Assembly: GCA_002427755.1 (NCBI GenBank)
Contig: DIYO01000009.1
Location: 1,057,296 to 1,121,295 of the forward strand
DNA: 64,000 nucleotides
DNA from: Roseivirga sp. UBA6052
GTDB lineage: Bacteria > Bacteroidota > Bacteroidia > Cytophagales > Cyclobacteriaceae
Direction of reading: 5' to 3'
Shown: piece by piece, positions 9,047-16,863 of the stretch
How the letters are laid out: each line of letters opens with the position of its first letter
Position numbering within the stretch: the first letter of the stretch is position 1
Position numbers and translations under genes: made by a program
Notes under the pieces: model-generated
What the model was told of the DNA's origin: nothing
Databases searched by the model: none
Seen by the model: the letters and a program-made list of their open reading frames with translations, nothing else

Positions 9047-10615
9047 TTGGGAGAAAGTCAAAAACTGGATTTAACAAATAATCAGAGATGGTTTTATACT
9101 ATCACACAGCTAGTGCTGGCTGTGATCCTATTTCTTTTTTCAATTGATTTAATTGGTGCCTCAGTAAATGTACTTGGACAAGATACCGTTCAATCTATTC
9201 TTTTGGCTACAGACAATCCGTTTATTGGTTTATTTATTGGTCTATTAGCTGCAGCCATAATTCAAAGTAGTTCTACCGTTACCGCTATGACAGTAGCTAT
9301 TGTTGCTTCAGGCTATCTTTCTCTTCAAAATGCAATACCTATAGTAATGGGTGCAAATGTTGGAACAACCTTGACGAGTACCTTAGTTTCTTTAGGTTTT
9401 GTTACCAATAAGAATGAGTTTAGAAAGGCCATTTCCGCTGGAACCATTCATGATTTTTTTAATATAATAGTGGTTATACTTCTTTTCCCACTTGAATACA
9501 AATATGGGATTTTGAGTAATGCTGCGATAGGACTAACGAAGCTGTTTGGTGGAGTAAGTGGAGGTATACAAGATTTTAGTTCAGATATAGGATACAGTTA
9601 CTCTTTACTCACGGAATTGGTAATTGGCTTCATGCCAAAAAATGTACTGAGCTTAATTGTCTCTCTTGTTTTACTTTTTGTGTCAATCAAGTTCCTTTCT
9701 AATATTATTTACACTCGACTAATTGGTGCGAGTAAAGAGAACCTGAAGAAATATGTTTTTAGTAATCCATACAAGTCTTTTGGTTGGGGAGCTTTGTTAA
9801 CAGCTGGTATACAATCAAGTTCCATTACTACCTCATTGATGGTGCCTTTGGTTGCGTCTGGAAAGGTTAGGTTGATAAATTCTTTTCCGCTTATCATGGG
9901 TGCCAATATTGGTACTACATTGACTGCACTTCTTGCTGCTTTTAATAAGTCCGATGCTGCAGTGAGTTTAGCATTTGTGCACCTTCTTTTCAACCTGGCC
10001 GGAGTAATGATTTTTCTTCCTTTTCCTGTTATGCGAAGAATTCCTGTGAAGCTCGCTTACAAATTTGGCACCCTTACTCTGGGATCTAGAGCCATAGGCT
10101 TTTCATATATCATTGTAACTTTCTTTTTATTGCCATTCGCGCTTATTTCGCTAAGTGGCAATGGTAACGAGGAGGCTCTTTATAACTTTGTTACTACGAA
10201 TATAAATAAGGATAAAGAAACAACTACGGTCCTATTAAATACTTCTAGTTCTCACAAGAAAATGCAGTATTCTCTATATCATAATATGGATAAGCGCATT
10301 GTAGGGATGTTGCCTGATACGTCTTTTACTGTTACTTCTGAAATGTCTGTAGCAGTTACAACCAATGGTACGGTCAACTATGATATTTCTTCTAGAAGCT
10401 TTGCCAACGGAGGTACCATAGAGATGGTCAAGGATAGTACAGATTTCAATTTTTCAGGAGTAAATTATGATGATGTCCGATTTATGAGTGTCTCTTTTCA
10501 AGACAATACTTCATTAGAATTAATCATCGATTCTGTGCATAAGTTGGTTATCCAAACCAAGAGATTCAAAGAGGGTAAATTGATAGAAACAAGCAATTTG
10601 ATTTCGATAGAGTAA
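9047..10615 (+). CDS. Na/Pi cotransporter family protein with unusual C-terminal domain
   Basis: The protein (522 aa) has the duplicated core of NptA/PNaS sodium-phosphate symporters: QSSST at residues 73-77 with GANVGTT at 102-108, and QSSSI at 256-260 with GANIGTT at 285-291. Roughly eight to nine membrane segments end at about residue 368. Bacterial homologues often end in a PhoU-like helical domain; here the last 150 residues are instead Thr/Ser-rich and predicted beta-strand-rich, probably outside the membrane, and I do not recognise them. The start is a TTG; no ATG is suitably placed before the first membrane segment. Confidence 0.85.
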   Translation: MGESQKLDLTNNQRWFYTITQLVLAVILFLFSIDLIGASVNVLGQDTVQSILLATDNPFIGLFIGLLAAAIIQSSSTVTAMTVAIVASGYLSLQNAIPIVMGANVGTTLTSTLVSLGFVTNKNEFRKAISAGTIHDFFNIIVVILLFPLEYKYGILSNAAIGLTKLFGGVSGGIQDFSSDIGYSYSLLTELVIGFMPKNVLSLIVSLVLLFVSIKFLSNIIYTRLIGASKENLKKYVFSNPYKSFGWGALLTAGIQSSSITTSLMVPLVASGKVRLINSFPLIMGANIGTTLTALLAAFNKSDAAVSLAFVHLLFNLAGVMIFLPFPVMRRIPVKLAYKFGTLTLGSRAIGFSYIIVTFFLLPFALISLSGNGNEEALYNFVTTNINKDKETTTVLLNTSSSHKKMQYSLYHNMDKRIVGMLPDTSFTVTSEMSVAVTTNGTVNYDISSRSFANGGTIEMVKDSTDFNFSGVNYDDVRFMSVSFQDNTSLELIIDSVHKLVIQTKRFKEGKLIETSNLISIE

Positions 10616-10652
10616 TTTCTATCCTATTCCCTATCTTGCTTAAAAGTCCTAA

Positions 10653-10979
10653 TTGAAAATTTTCGAAATAGATAAGTTAGTTGCCTCTCTTCAAGGCTAC
10701 ATTGAAACCAAAGTGGAGTTGGTTAAGCTTGATGCTAAAGATGAGCTTCAAACTTTGATTGCCAAACTCTTTGTGATAGCCATTTTAGGGTGTGGGATTT
10801 TGTTGTCGGTATTCTTTCTTTCAATGGCCTTAGTTAGTCTTTTAAGTGAGCTTTTCGATAATGCTGCATTGGCATACTTATCTGTAGGTGTTCTTTATGT
10901 TCTAGTTTCTGCAATTATTTATTCAAGTAAAGACCGGGTGTTAAAATCAATTACTAAATCGATTAAGGAGAATGAGTGA
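10653..10979 (+). CDS. Small membrane protein of the phage-holin-like (DUF1469/Holin-X) family
   Basis: At 108 aa, it has an amphipathic N-terminus (residues 1-35), two hydrophobic helices (about 38-62 and 70-92) and a charged tail. This layout matches the cytoplasmic-membrane Holin-X-like proteins found as chromosomal genes in many Bacteroidota; there is no sign of phage here. The start is TTG at 10653. It overlaps the next gene by 8 bp, so both are translated together. Proteins of this pattern often accompany a YtxH/DUF883-like partner, which fits the next gene. Function is unknown. Confidence 0.65.
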   Translation: MKIFEIDKLVASLQGYIETKVELVKLDAKDELQTLIAKLFVIAILGCGILLSVFFLSMALVSLLSELFDNAALAYLSVGVLYVLVSAIIYSSKDRVLKSITKSIKENE

Positions 10980-11331
10980 ACGGAAGAAGTTGGAAGAAGC
11001 TAATGAAGCCTACAAGGCCTCAATCGAAAAAGAGATTAATGAGGTTAAAAGCGATGTGAATAAAGTCGGTAAGAATGCATTAATAGGTGGCCTTGTTGGG
11101 CTTTCTGTGTTAGCCCTAACTTCTGTTTTTTCTGGTGAAAAGGAGTCGAAAAAGAGTAAGAAAAAACGAAGTAAAAAGAACAGTAGTAAGCATTCGAAAA
11201 ATGGTAAGAATGGAGTGCTGCTGGACACTTTGAAAGACGAAGTACTTTTGATTGGACTTGCTTTTGCTGCGCAGAAGTTATCTGAATTTATTAAGGACGT
11301 AAATAAGGAAAAAGGTGAACAAAGTAGTTGA
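10972..11331 (+). CDS. Hypothetical protein with Lys/Ser-rich linker, likely partner of the holin-like protein
   Basis: I do not recognise a named family. The 119-aa product begins with a charged helical stretch (about 1-36), then a glycine-containing hydrophobic segment (ALIGGLVGLSVLALTSVF, 37-55), a very basic Lys/Ser linker (58-83) and a second amphipathic/hydrophobic segment near 88-106. It resembles YtxH-type small stress-associated membrane proteins in outline only. It overlaps the upstream gene by 8 bp and the downstream synthase by 17 bp. Confidence 0.6.
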   Translation: MSERKKLEEANEAYKASIEKEINEVKSDVNKVGKNALIGGLVGLSVLALTSVFSGEKESKKSKKKRSKKNSSKHSKNGKNGVLLDTLKDEVLLIGLAFAAQKLSEFIKDVNKEKGEQSS

Positions 11332-12073
11332 TCAGTTCAATACCTTAAAAGGTAGGTCTCAAAAAGGTCTCGCAGTTTTGATTGATCCTGATGATGTTGA
11401 TCAGGAAGGCCTAATCGAGAGTCTAAATTTATGTTTGAAACATCATGTCAATTTCATTTTCGTTGGTGGTAGTTTGGTCACAACTGATAATCTGCACGAT
11501 GTTGTTACACTAGCAAAGTCATACACAGATATACCTTGCGTTCTTTTTCCTGGCAATGCCATTCAAATTGATGCATCGGCTGATGCAATTTTATTCCTTT
11601 CGCTGATATCTGGAAGGAACCCAGAGCTACTCATTGGACAGCATGTTGTGGCTGCTCCAGTTGTCAAGAGAAGCAAGCTTGAAGTAATCCCCACAGGTTA
11701 CATGTTGGTGAATTCCGGAAAACCTACAAGTGCCTCTTATATCAGCAACTCTCAACCCTTGCCTAACGACAAGCCAAGCTTAGCTGCAAGTACGGCACTA
11801 GCTGGAGAGATGTTGGGCATGCAATCTATTTACCTTGATGCCGGTTCAGGAGCAGAGTTTCCCGTCAGCCAAAAAGTGATAAAAGGAGTAAAGAATGTTA
11901 TCAATGTTCCCCTAATTGTTGGAGGTGGCATAAACAATGCATTAAAAGCTAGAAAAGCATTAGATGCAGGTGCTGATATTCTGGTAATTGGTAATGGGGT
12001 ACAAAAAAACCTCAACGTAATTGCTGAGGTTTCTAATGTTATTGAGACTTATAACGCTTTAAACGTTAATTAA
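11315..12073 (+). CDS. Geranylgeranylglyceryl-phosphate synthase (PcrB/GGGPS family)
   Basis: The family joins a polyprenyl diphosphate to sn-glycerol-1-phosphate, the first committed step of archaeal-type ether lipids. Bacteroidota carry the group II form. Visible features: a TIM-barrel start with VLIDPDD near residue 22, VGGSLVT near 50, PGN near 78, and the phosphate-binding end PLIVGGGINN followed by ADILVIGNGV. The 252-aa length fits. The start is GTG at 11315, 17 bp inside the upstream gene, giving a three-gene unit with two small membrane proteins. Prenyl chain length and the in vivo product are unknown. Confidence 0.88.
   Translation: MNKVVDQFNTLKGRSQKGLAVLIDPDDVDQEGLIESLNLCLKHHVNFIFVGGSLVTTDNLHDVVTLAKSYTDIPCVLFPGNAIQIDASADAILFLSLISGRNPELLIGQHVVAAPVVKRSKLEVIPTGYMLVNSGKPTSASYISNSQPLPNDKPSLAASTALAGEMLGMQSIYLDAGSGAEFPVSQKVIKGVKNVINVPLIVGGGINNALKARKALDAGADILVIGNGVQKNLNVIAEVSNVIETYNALNVN
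12002..12032 (-). terminator. Terminator of the AraC gene, embedded in the GGGPS coding region
   Basis: Read on the minus strand, an 8-bp stem (AAACCTCA at 12032-12025 against TGAGGTTT at 12014-12007) with a 10-nt loop is followed by a run of T. It starts 27 bp after the araC-type stop codon. On the plus strand the same hairpin has no T tract, so it works in one direction. Confidence 0.7.
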
Positions 12074-12982
12074 GCTTTCTCTTCTTCTCATTTTTCCTGC
12101 AGGAATACCGAACATCATTTTGAATCTTCGGCAGAAATAGGCCGTATCCTTATAGCCAACTTCTTTTCCAATATCCCTGATGCTTTTCTTGGTTGTTCTT
12201 AGTAGATCAACAGCAGCCTCCATACGTTGGTATTCTATATAATCCTGAGGATTGATACCCGTAAGCATCTTAAAATATTGACCTACATAGTCTTCAGAAA
12301 CGTTGGCTACTCTAGCGAGCATTTTGTTGGATAGATCACCTCCAATATTTTCTTTAATGTGAGCGAAAATATCTATCAGACGAGGATCCTTGAAGTAGGT
12401 GCTGTTCGTTACAAGCTGTTCTACGAATAGCCTATTGTCTAGAATGTATCTGATGATTTCAACAACCAAATACTCAGTATTCACTTTTATTATTCTGTTC
12501 TTTCCTGGTCTAGTAGAATCATCTTCTGCAATAATGAGCCTTATTAACTCAGCTAAAAGGGAAGAACTTCTGATAGCAAAAGGCGGAATGTTTAGCGAAG
12601 AGAAGTAGTTAACCGAATCGAATACTTTGGCTTCGAACATTACCTGGCTGAAGCTGTCTACGTCAAAATCGTTAATTTCTGAATCAGTCGCGTTCTGTAG
12701 ATATTTCTTTTTATTAGAAATGAATTCTTCATTCGAAATAGTTGGAGCGCTTAATGAGCCAAATGAAATTGACAAAGATTTACCTCCTGGAATGAAAAGC
12801 ATGTCCCCTTCGGTTACTTTTTCCTTTTCAGAACCAAAGTAGATGTCTCCATTATTAACTAGTATAATGGTGTTTTCAACATCGTAGAAGTTATCAATTG
12901 TTACTTGTTTGGCGATCTTGATGTTTCTACTTTTTAAATAGCGAACACCCAAAGATTCTATGATCTTGTTGTAATCTTCCAT
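12059..12982 (-). CDS. AraC-family transcriptional regulator
   Basis: The protein has 307 aa. The C-terminal 100 residues carry the double helix-turn-helix of AraC/XylS regulators: NKMLARVANVSEDYVGQYFKMLTGINPQDYI and SIRDIGKEVGYKDTAYFCRRFKMMFGIPAGKMRR. The N-terminal 170 residues look like a cupin-type sensor (VNNGDIYFGSEKEKVTEGDMLFIPGGKS near 38-66). It is convergent with the GGGPS gene, overlapping it by 15 bp. The target and ligand are unknown; no obvious regulated partner is adjacent. Confidence 0.9.
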   Translation of the reverse strand: MEDYNKIIESLGVRYLKSRNIKIAKQVTIDNFYDVENTIILVNNGDIYFGSEKEKVTEGDMLFIPGGKSLSISFGSLSAPTISNEEFISNKKKYLQNATDSEINDFDVDSFSQVMFEAKVFDSVNYFSSLNIPPFAIRSSSLLAELIRLIIAEDDSTRPGKNRIIKVNTEYLVVEIIRYILDNRLFVEQLVTNSTYFKDPRLIDIFAHIKENIGGDLSNKMLARVANVSEDYVGQYFKMLTGINPQDYIEYQRMEAAVDLLRTTKKSIRDIGKEVGYKDTAYFCRRFKMMFGIPAGKMRRRESLINV

Positions 12983-13051
12983 AGTTGAGTTAAGTCAGTA
13001 AAAAATCTCTTGAATAAATCAGAAACAAGTTAGCGTCTTCTAATACAAAGA

Positions 13052-13096
13052 CAAAAAAAAATGGCCATTAGCAATATTTTATATGCTAATGGCCAT
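13052..13096 (-). terminator. Intrinsic terminator of the acyl-CoA dehydrogenase gene
   Basis: On the minus strand, a perfect 13-bp stem (ATGGCCATTAGCA and its complement, at 13084-13096 and 13061-13073) with a 10-nt loop is followed by nine T. It lies 20 bp past the stop codon at 13116. Confidence 0.9.
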
Positions 13097-13115
13097 AAAA
13101 ATTAGACTTTTTTAA

Positions 13116-14255
13116 TTATTTCAATAATTCTCTCGAGATAACGATCTTCTGAATTTCTGAAGTACCCTCATAAATCTGTGTGATTTTTGCATCTCTCATG
13201 AGTCTTTCTACATGATACTCCTTTACAAATCCATAACCGCCATGCACCTGTACAGCCTCTACTGTAGTGTCCATTGCCACTTTAGATGCATATAATTTTG
13301 CCATAGCACTCGCTTTAGCAAAATCTTGTTTGGCGTCCTTTTGATAGGCTGCTTGTAAACACAGTAATCTAGCAGCATCAATTTCAGTAGCCATATCAGC
13401 TAATTTAAATTGTATGGCTTGGTGATTGCTAATGGTCTTGCCAAATGCTTTTCTTTCTTTAGAATAAGCTAAGGCCAACTCATATGCACCTGATGCAATA
13501 CCAAGAGCCTGAGCGGCAATTCCTATTCTTCCACCATTTAGAGTTGACATTGCGAATTTGAATCCGAAACCATCTTCTCCAATTCTGTTTTCTTTAGGCA
13601 CTTTAACATCGGTGAACATTAGAGAGTGTGTATCTGATCCTCTAATACCGAGTTTGTCTTCTTTCTTGCCTACAACAAATCCTTCCATGTCTTTTTCGAC
13701 AATAAGGCAGTTGATGCCACGGTGTCCTTTTTCTCTGTCAGTCTGTGCAATGACGAGATAGATAGACGCTGAATTTCCATTGGTAATCCAGTTTTTTGTT
13801 CCGTTTAATAAGTAGTGGTCCCCTTTATCTTCAGCTGTTGTTTTCTGTGATGTGGCATCAGAACCCGCTTCAGGCTCTGAAAGACAGAATGCACCTATTT
13901 TTTCACCGCTTGCGAGTGGTTTAAGGTACTTTTGTTTTTGCTCTTCAGTTCCGAATTTTTCTAAACCCCAGCATACTAAACTGTTGTTTACTGACATGCA
14001 AACACTGGCCGATGAATCGATTTTCGATATCTCTTCCATAGCCAAAACGTATGAAACGGTGTCCATTCCGCCCCCACCATATTTGGGGTCTACCATCATT
14101 CCCATGAAGCCTAGCTCTCCCATCTTTTTGATTTGTTCAGCTGGGAATTGCTGCTTCTCATCTCTCTCTATAACACCCGGAAGAAGTTCCGTTTGTGCAA
14201 ACTCTCTGGCAGCATCGCGTACTGCTAATTGCTCTTCAGTAAATTCGAAATTCAT
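13116..14255 (-). CDS. Acyl-CoA dehydrogenase (short/branched-chain type)
   Basis: This FAD enzyme catalyses alpha,beta-dehydrogenation of acyl-CoA in fatty-acid or branched-chain amino-acid breakdown. The 379-aa sequence shows signature 1 (GAFCLSEPEAGSDA near 126-139) and signature 2 (QAIQFKLADMATEIDAARLL). The C-terminal GGYGFVKEYHVERLMRDAKITQIYEGTSEIQ contains the Glu of YEGTSEIQ, the catalytic-base position of short-chain and butyryl-CoA dehydrogenases. It has its own promoter box and strong terminator and is probably monocistronic. Exact chain-length specificity cannot be read from sequence. Confidence 0.93.
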   Translation of the reverse strand: MNFEFTEEQLAVRDAAREFAQTELLPGVIERDEKQQFPAEQIKKMGELGFMGMMVDPKYGGGGMDTVSYVLAMEEISKIDSSASVCMSVNNSLVCWGLEKFGTEEQKQKYLKPLASGEKIGAFCLSEPEAGSDATSQKTTAEDKGDHYLLNGTKNWITNGNSASIYLVIAQTDREKGHRGINCLIVEKDMEGFVVGKKEDKLGIRGSDTHSLMFTDVKVPKENRIGEDGFGFKFAMSTLNGGRIGIAAQALGIASGAYELALAYSKERKAFGKTISNHQAIQFKLADMATEIDAARLLCLQAAYQKDAKQDFAKASAMAKLYASKVAMDTTVEAVQVHGGYGFVKEYHVERLMRDAKITQIYEGTSEIQKIVISRELLK

Positions 14256-14264
14256 AGAATAAAA

Positions 14265-14290
14265 TTGCCTAACTAACGATTGTTAGGCAA
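14265..14290. repeat. Inverted repeat TTGCCTAAC-8-GTTAGGCAA overlapping a promoter
   Basis: Perfect 9-bp arms with an 8-bp spacer, between the Zn-peptidase and acyl-CoA dehydrogenase genes. One arm overlaps the -7 box at 14288-14295, and the repeat ends 9 nt before the ATG at 14255. It could be an operator, or a weak terminator for the upstream operon, since TTTTATT follows on the minus strand. Confidence 0.6.
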
Positions 14291-14295
14291 AGGTA
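14288..14295 (-). promoter_or_regulatory. Putative acyl-CoA dehydrogenase promoter (-7 box TACCTTTG)
   Basis: Exact TAnnTTTG on the minus strand, 32 bp before the ATG at 14255 and overlapping the inverted repeat at 14265-14290. Confidence 0.55.
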
Positions 14296-14314
14296 AGCAA
14301 ATACTTAAAATATG

Positions 14315-15004
14315 CTAGTCATTTCCGAGGAATGCCATGGCATAATACAGTAGCATTGCCAGCGATCCCAAAGCAGCAACCAAGTAGGTTCTAGCAGCAG
14401 CATTTAGGGCGTCAGTGGCCATATCATGCTCTTGTCCAGTTACAATGTTTCTTTCATCAACCCAGGCTAACGCTCTTTTTGTTGCATCATATTCTACAGG
14501 CAATGTTACAAAGGCAAATAGAGTAAAAACAGCATATGCTCCCACGAATATGAGACCGGCAATGGCCGGATTGATCAATTGCATACCAAATGAGCTAATG
14601 AGTAATGCCATAAAGGCAAAATTCAATATTCTACCACTAGCATTTTGAATAGGAACAAGAGCAGATCTCATTTCAAGAGGTCTATATGCCGTAGCATGTT
14701 GTACGGCATGTCCGCACTCATGAGCGGCCACTGCTGCGGCCATTACAGATCTACCTTCATACACATCAGGACTCAAGTTTACTGTCTTATCTGCGGGGTT
14801 ATAATGGTCCGTTAATCTACCAGGAACAGAGACAACTTGAACATCATGTATTCCATTGTCTCTTAGCATCAATTCAGCTACTTCACGTCCTGAAAGATTA
14901 TTACTTAAGCCAACTTGGGAGTATTTTCTAAATTTTCGTTTTAGGGAATTTTGAACTGACCAACTTGCGATCATAATTCCGACAACTAGTATTATAAATT
15001 CCAT
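14315..15004 (-). CDS. YugP-type zinc metallopeptidase (membrane)
   Basis: The protein has 229 aa. The HECGHAVQHA motif at about residues 92-101 provides the zinc-binding HExxH-like site of the Zn_peptidase_2 (YugP) family. A membrane segment lies at the N-terminus, two more follow near 115-165 and one at the C-terminus, so it is an integral inner-membrane peptidase. Substrates are unknown for the family. It is the last gene of a minus-strand operon after rfaE2, separated by 10 bp. Confidence 0.85.
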   Translation of the reverse strand: MEFIILVVGIMIASWSVQNSLKRKFRKYSQVGLSNNLSGREVAELMLRDNGIHDVQVVSVPGRLTDHYNPADKTVNLSPDVYEGRSVMAAAVAAHECGHAVQHATAYRPLEMRSALVPIQNASGRILNFAFMALLISSFGMQLINPAIAGLIFVGAYAVFTLFAFVTLPVEYDATKRALAWVDERNIVTGQEHDMATDALNAAARTYLVAALGSLAMLLYYAMAFLGND

Positions 15005-15014
15005 TCTTCTGTAA

Positions 15015-15518
15015 CTATTTTCTTAAATTTTCAATTATGCTTGTGGTGGAATATCCTTCTACTAAATCGATCGTTTTCACTTCTCCACCATTTTCCAATA
15101 CGGCCCTTGCACCTGCTATGTTTTCAATTTCATAGTCAGCACCTTTCACCAATATATCAGGCAATAGATACTCAATCAATTCTTTCGGAGTCTCTTCCTC
15201 AAATACAGAAACACCATCTACAAATTCGAGAGCAGCAAGCATTCGGCTTCTCGCTTCTTCCTTGTTTACAGGTCTATTCGGGCCTTTTAGAATCTTGACT
15301 GAATCATCAGAGTTCAACCCAATCACAAGTCTATCTCCTAAACCTCTTGCTTTTTCTAGGTAATCGATATGTCCAAGATGCAGGATATCGAAACAGCCAT
15401 TAGAGAAAACGACTTTCTCGCCATCTGATTGCCAACTGGCGATTCTTTCCTTAAGCTGCTTTTGGTTTACGACTTTATGTTTGCTGTGGCTCAACTTTAT
15501 CCTTTTTTTGCCTAACAT
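15015..15518 (-). CDS. rfaE2: D-glycero-beta-D-manno-heptose 1-phosphate adenylyltransferase
   Basis: This stand-alone nucleotidyltransferase corresponds to the C-terminal half of HldE and makes ADP-heptose for lipopolysaccharide inner core. The family motifs FSNGCFDILHLGH (with the HxGH nucleotide site) and LVKGADYE and the C-terminal YSTTSII are present. Length is 167 aa. The ATG at 15518 lies 44 bp inside the preceding flippase-like gene; a TTG at 15494 would also work and would shorten the overlap. No hldA-like kinase is present in the window. Confidence 0.92.
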   Translation of the reverse strand: MLGKKRIKLSHSKHKVVNQKQLKERIASWQSDGEKVVFSNGCFDILHLGHIDYLEKARGLGDRLVIGLNSDDSVKILKGPNRPVNKEEARSRMLAALEFVDGVSVFEEETPKELIEYLLPDILVKGADYEIENIAGARAVLENGGEVKTIDLVEGYSTTSIIENLRK

Positions 15519-16479
15519 TCACTAAGATCAAACTAATTGAACCAATAATCAAAATGGTTATTAGTTGTGATGTGTGAAGTATAGTGGCAAAAATCTTTCC
15601 ATCATCTAATGGTATGCCATAAAGTACTAAAACACCTGCCACGAAGGCATGAAATGTGACAAGGCCATTAGGTGTTGGTGAAGCCATGCCGAAACTTCCC
15701 ATTACTAAAATAGATAGCCCAGCTAGTAGACCGAGGTCCTTGGTCATGTCAGAACCCAGCGTAATCACGTACATCATTACAAAGTAAAGCGCCCATATAG
15801 CCACGGTTGATGACCAAAAACCTACTTGATTTTTTACTTTGGTAACACTGATTACTCCTTTGATTCCTTGGCGTACAAAGGCCATAATTTTGCCAAAAAT
15901 GCCGCTCTCATTCTTTCTTCCCAGATAAAAGAGCATTAACAATCCCGCTAGTCCCACGACAAAGACAAGGGAAATGAGAATCCAGTTTTCAGCGAAGAAG
16001 AGTCTAGTGGCTTCAGATTTTTCGATAAAGAAATCTCTTAGCAGGTTTATCTGAAGTAAAAAGGTCAGGGCTGTAATCAATAGAAGCATGATTAGATCTA
16101 TCAAGCGTTCTGTGAAAACAGTACCGAAGGCAAACGGAATAGGTACTTTGTCTGATTTATAGGCGACACCGCATCGGCTTACCTCTCCCAATCTTGGGAA
16201 AAATGAATTCATAAAATAGCCTATCATGACTGCATAATAGCTGGTGGAAAGGCGTATCTCATTTTCTGAGCTATTGATCAATAATCTCCAGCGCCACGCT
16301 CTTAGAAAATGGCTTAAAATGGAAATCATCATGCTCAGGAGAATCCAGTTGTAGTTGAATTCTTTGAGCGCCTCTTTAAACTTTGCAAGGGGTACGTCCT
16401 TAAAGAGCAGCCAAAACAAGACTAATGTTATGGCTAGTATGATTATGTAGCGTAATGAAGTTTTAAGCTTCGTTTTCAA
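15475..16479 (-). CDS. Flippase-like/LPG synthase transmembrane-domain protein
   Basis: The 334-aa polytopic protein belongs to PF03706 (UPF0104), the membrane half of lysyl-phosphatidylglycerol synthase. About eight transmembrane helices are visible. The family-typical RAWRWRLLI near residue 62, GYFMNSFFPRLGEVSRCGV near 85 and SPTPNGLVTFHAF near 262 are present. There is no cytoplasmic aminoacyl-transferase domain, so it may act as a lipid or glycan flippase; its position before an LPS heptose gene fits envelope work. A second homologue is encoded at 57224-58285. Confidence 0.87.
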   Translation of the reverse strand: MKTKLKTSLRYIIILAITLVLFWLLFKDVPLAKFKEALKEFNYNWILLSMMISILSHFLRAWRWRLLINSSENEIRLSTSYYAVMIGYFMNSFFPRLGEVSRCGVAYKSDKVPIPFAFGTVFTERLIDLIMLLLITALTFLLQINLLRDFFIEKSEATRLFFAENWILISLVFVVGLAGLLMLFYLGRKNESGIFGKIMAFVRQGIKGVISVTKVKNQVGFWSSTVAIWALYFVMMYVITLGSDMTKDLGLLAGLSILVMGSFGMASPTPNGLVTFHAFVAGVLVLYGIPLDDGKIFATILHTSQLITILIIGSISLILVNVRQKKDKVEPQQT

Positions 16480-16484
16480 ATCGA

Positions 16485-16832
16485 TTAATTCAAGCTATTG
16501 TTTTCGTCAGGGAATACAATTACGGGCTTATGATTCTTGGCTTCTTCAAAGTCCATAAACCCATACGAAACAATTATAATGATGTCGCCCACTTGAACTT
16601 TGCGAGCAGCAGGACCATTTAAGCAAACGGTGCCAGAGTTTCTTTCACCTTTAATTACATAGGTTTCAAAGCGTTCTCCATTGTTTACATTCACAATCTG
16701 AACCTTCTCGTTCTCAATGATATTGGCACCTTCCATTAAAGCTTCATCCAAGGTAATGCTTCCTACATAGTGTAGTTCTGCTTGAGTAACTTTAGCTCTA
16801 TGAATTTTCGATTTGAATACCTCTATGTTCAT
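16485..16832 (-). CDS. panD: Aspartate 1-decarboxylase PanD (proenzyme)
   Basis: PanD makes beta-alanine from aspartate for pantothenate synthesis. The proenzyme cuts itself between Gly24 and Ser25 (HYVGSIT) to form the pyruvoyl cofactor, and both residues are present. The C-terminal NGPAARKVQVGDIIIIVSY segment is typical. A good Shine-Dalgarno (GGAGGAG) precedes the ATG, which is unusual in this window. It follows panC by 28 bp and also has a promoter box at the end of panC. Length is 115 aa, as expected. Confidence 0.96.
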   Translation of the reverse strand: MNIEVFKSKIHRAKVTQAELHYVGSITLDEALMEGANIIENEKVQIVNVNNGERFETYVIKGERNSGTVCLNGPAARKVQVGDIIIIVSYGFMDFEEAKNHKPVIVFPDENNSLN

Positions 16833-16855
16833 TTCTTCTCCTCCAAAAACGAGCG

Positions 16856-16863
16856 CAAAGCTA
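16856..16863 (-). promoter_or_regulatory. Putative internal promoter for panD (-7 box TAGCTTTG)
   Basis: Exact TAnnTTTG on the minus strand; its first three bases are the panC stop codon TAG. It is 23 bp before the panD ATG and would allow panD and downstream envelope genes to be expressed without panC. Confidence 0.5.

Noticed and set aside
10653..10979. Holin-like gene as a sign of prophage
   Set aside because: No other phage gene, integrase or attachment-site repeat is near; such genes are ordinary chromosomal genes in Bacteroidota.
13852..14262. A 136-codon open frame on the plus strand
   Set aside because: It is antisense to the well-supported acyl-CoA dehydrogenase and has Ser/Pro-rich shadow composition.
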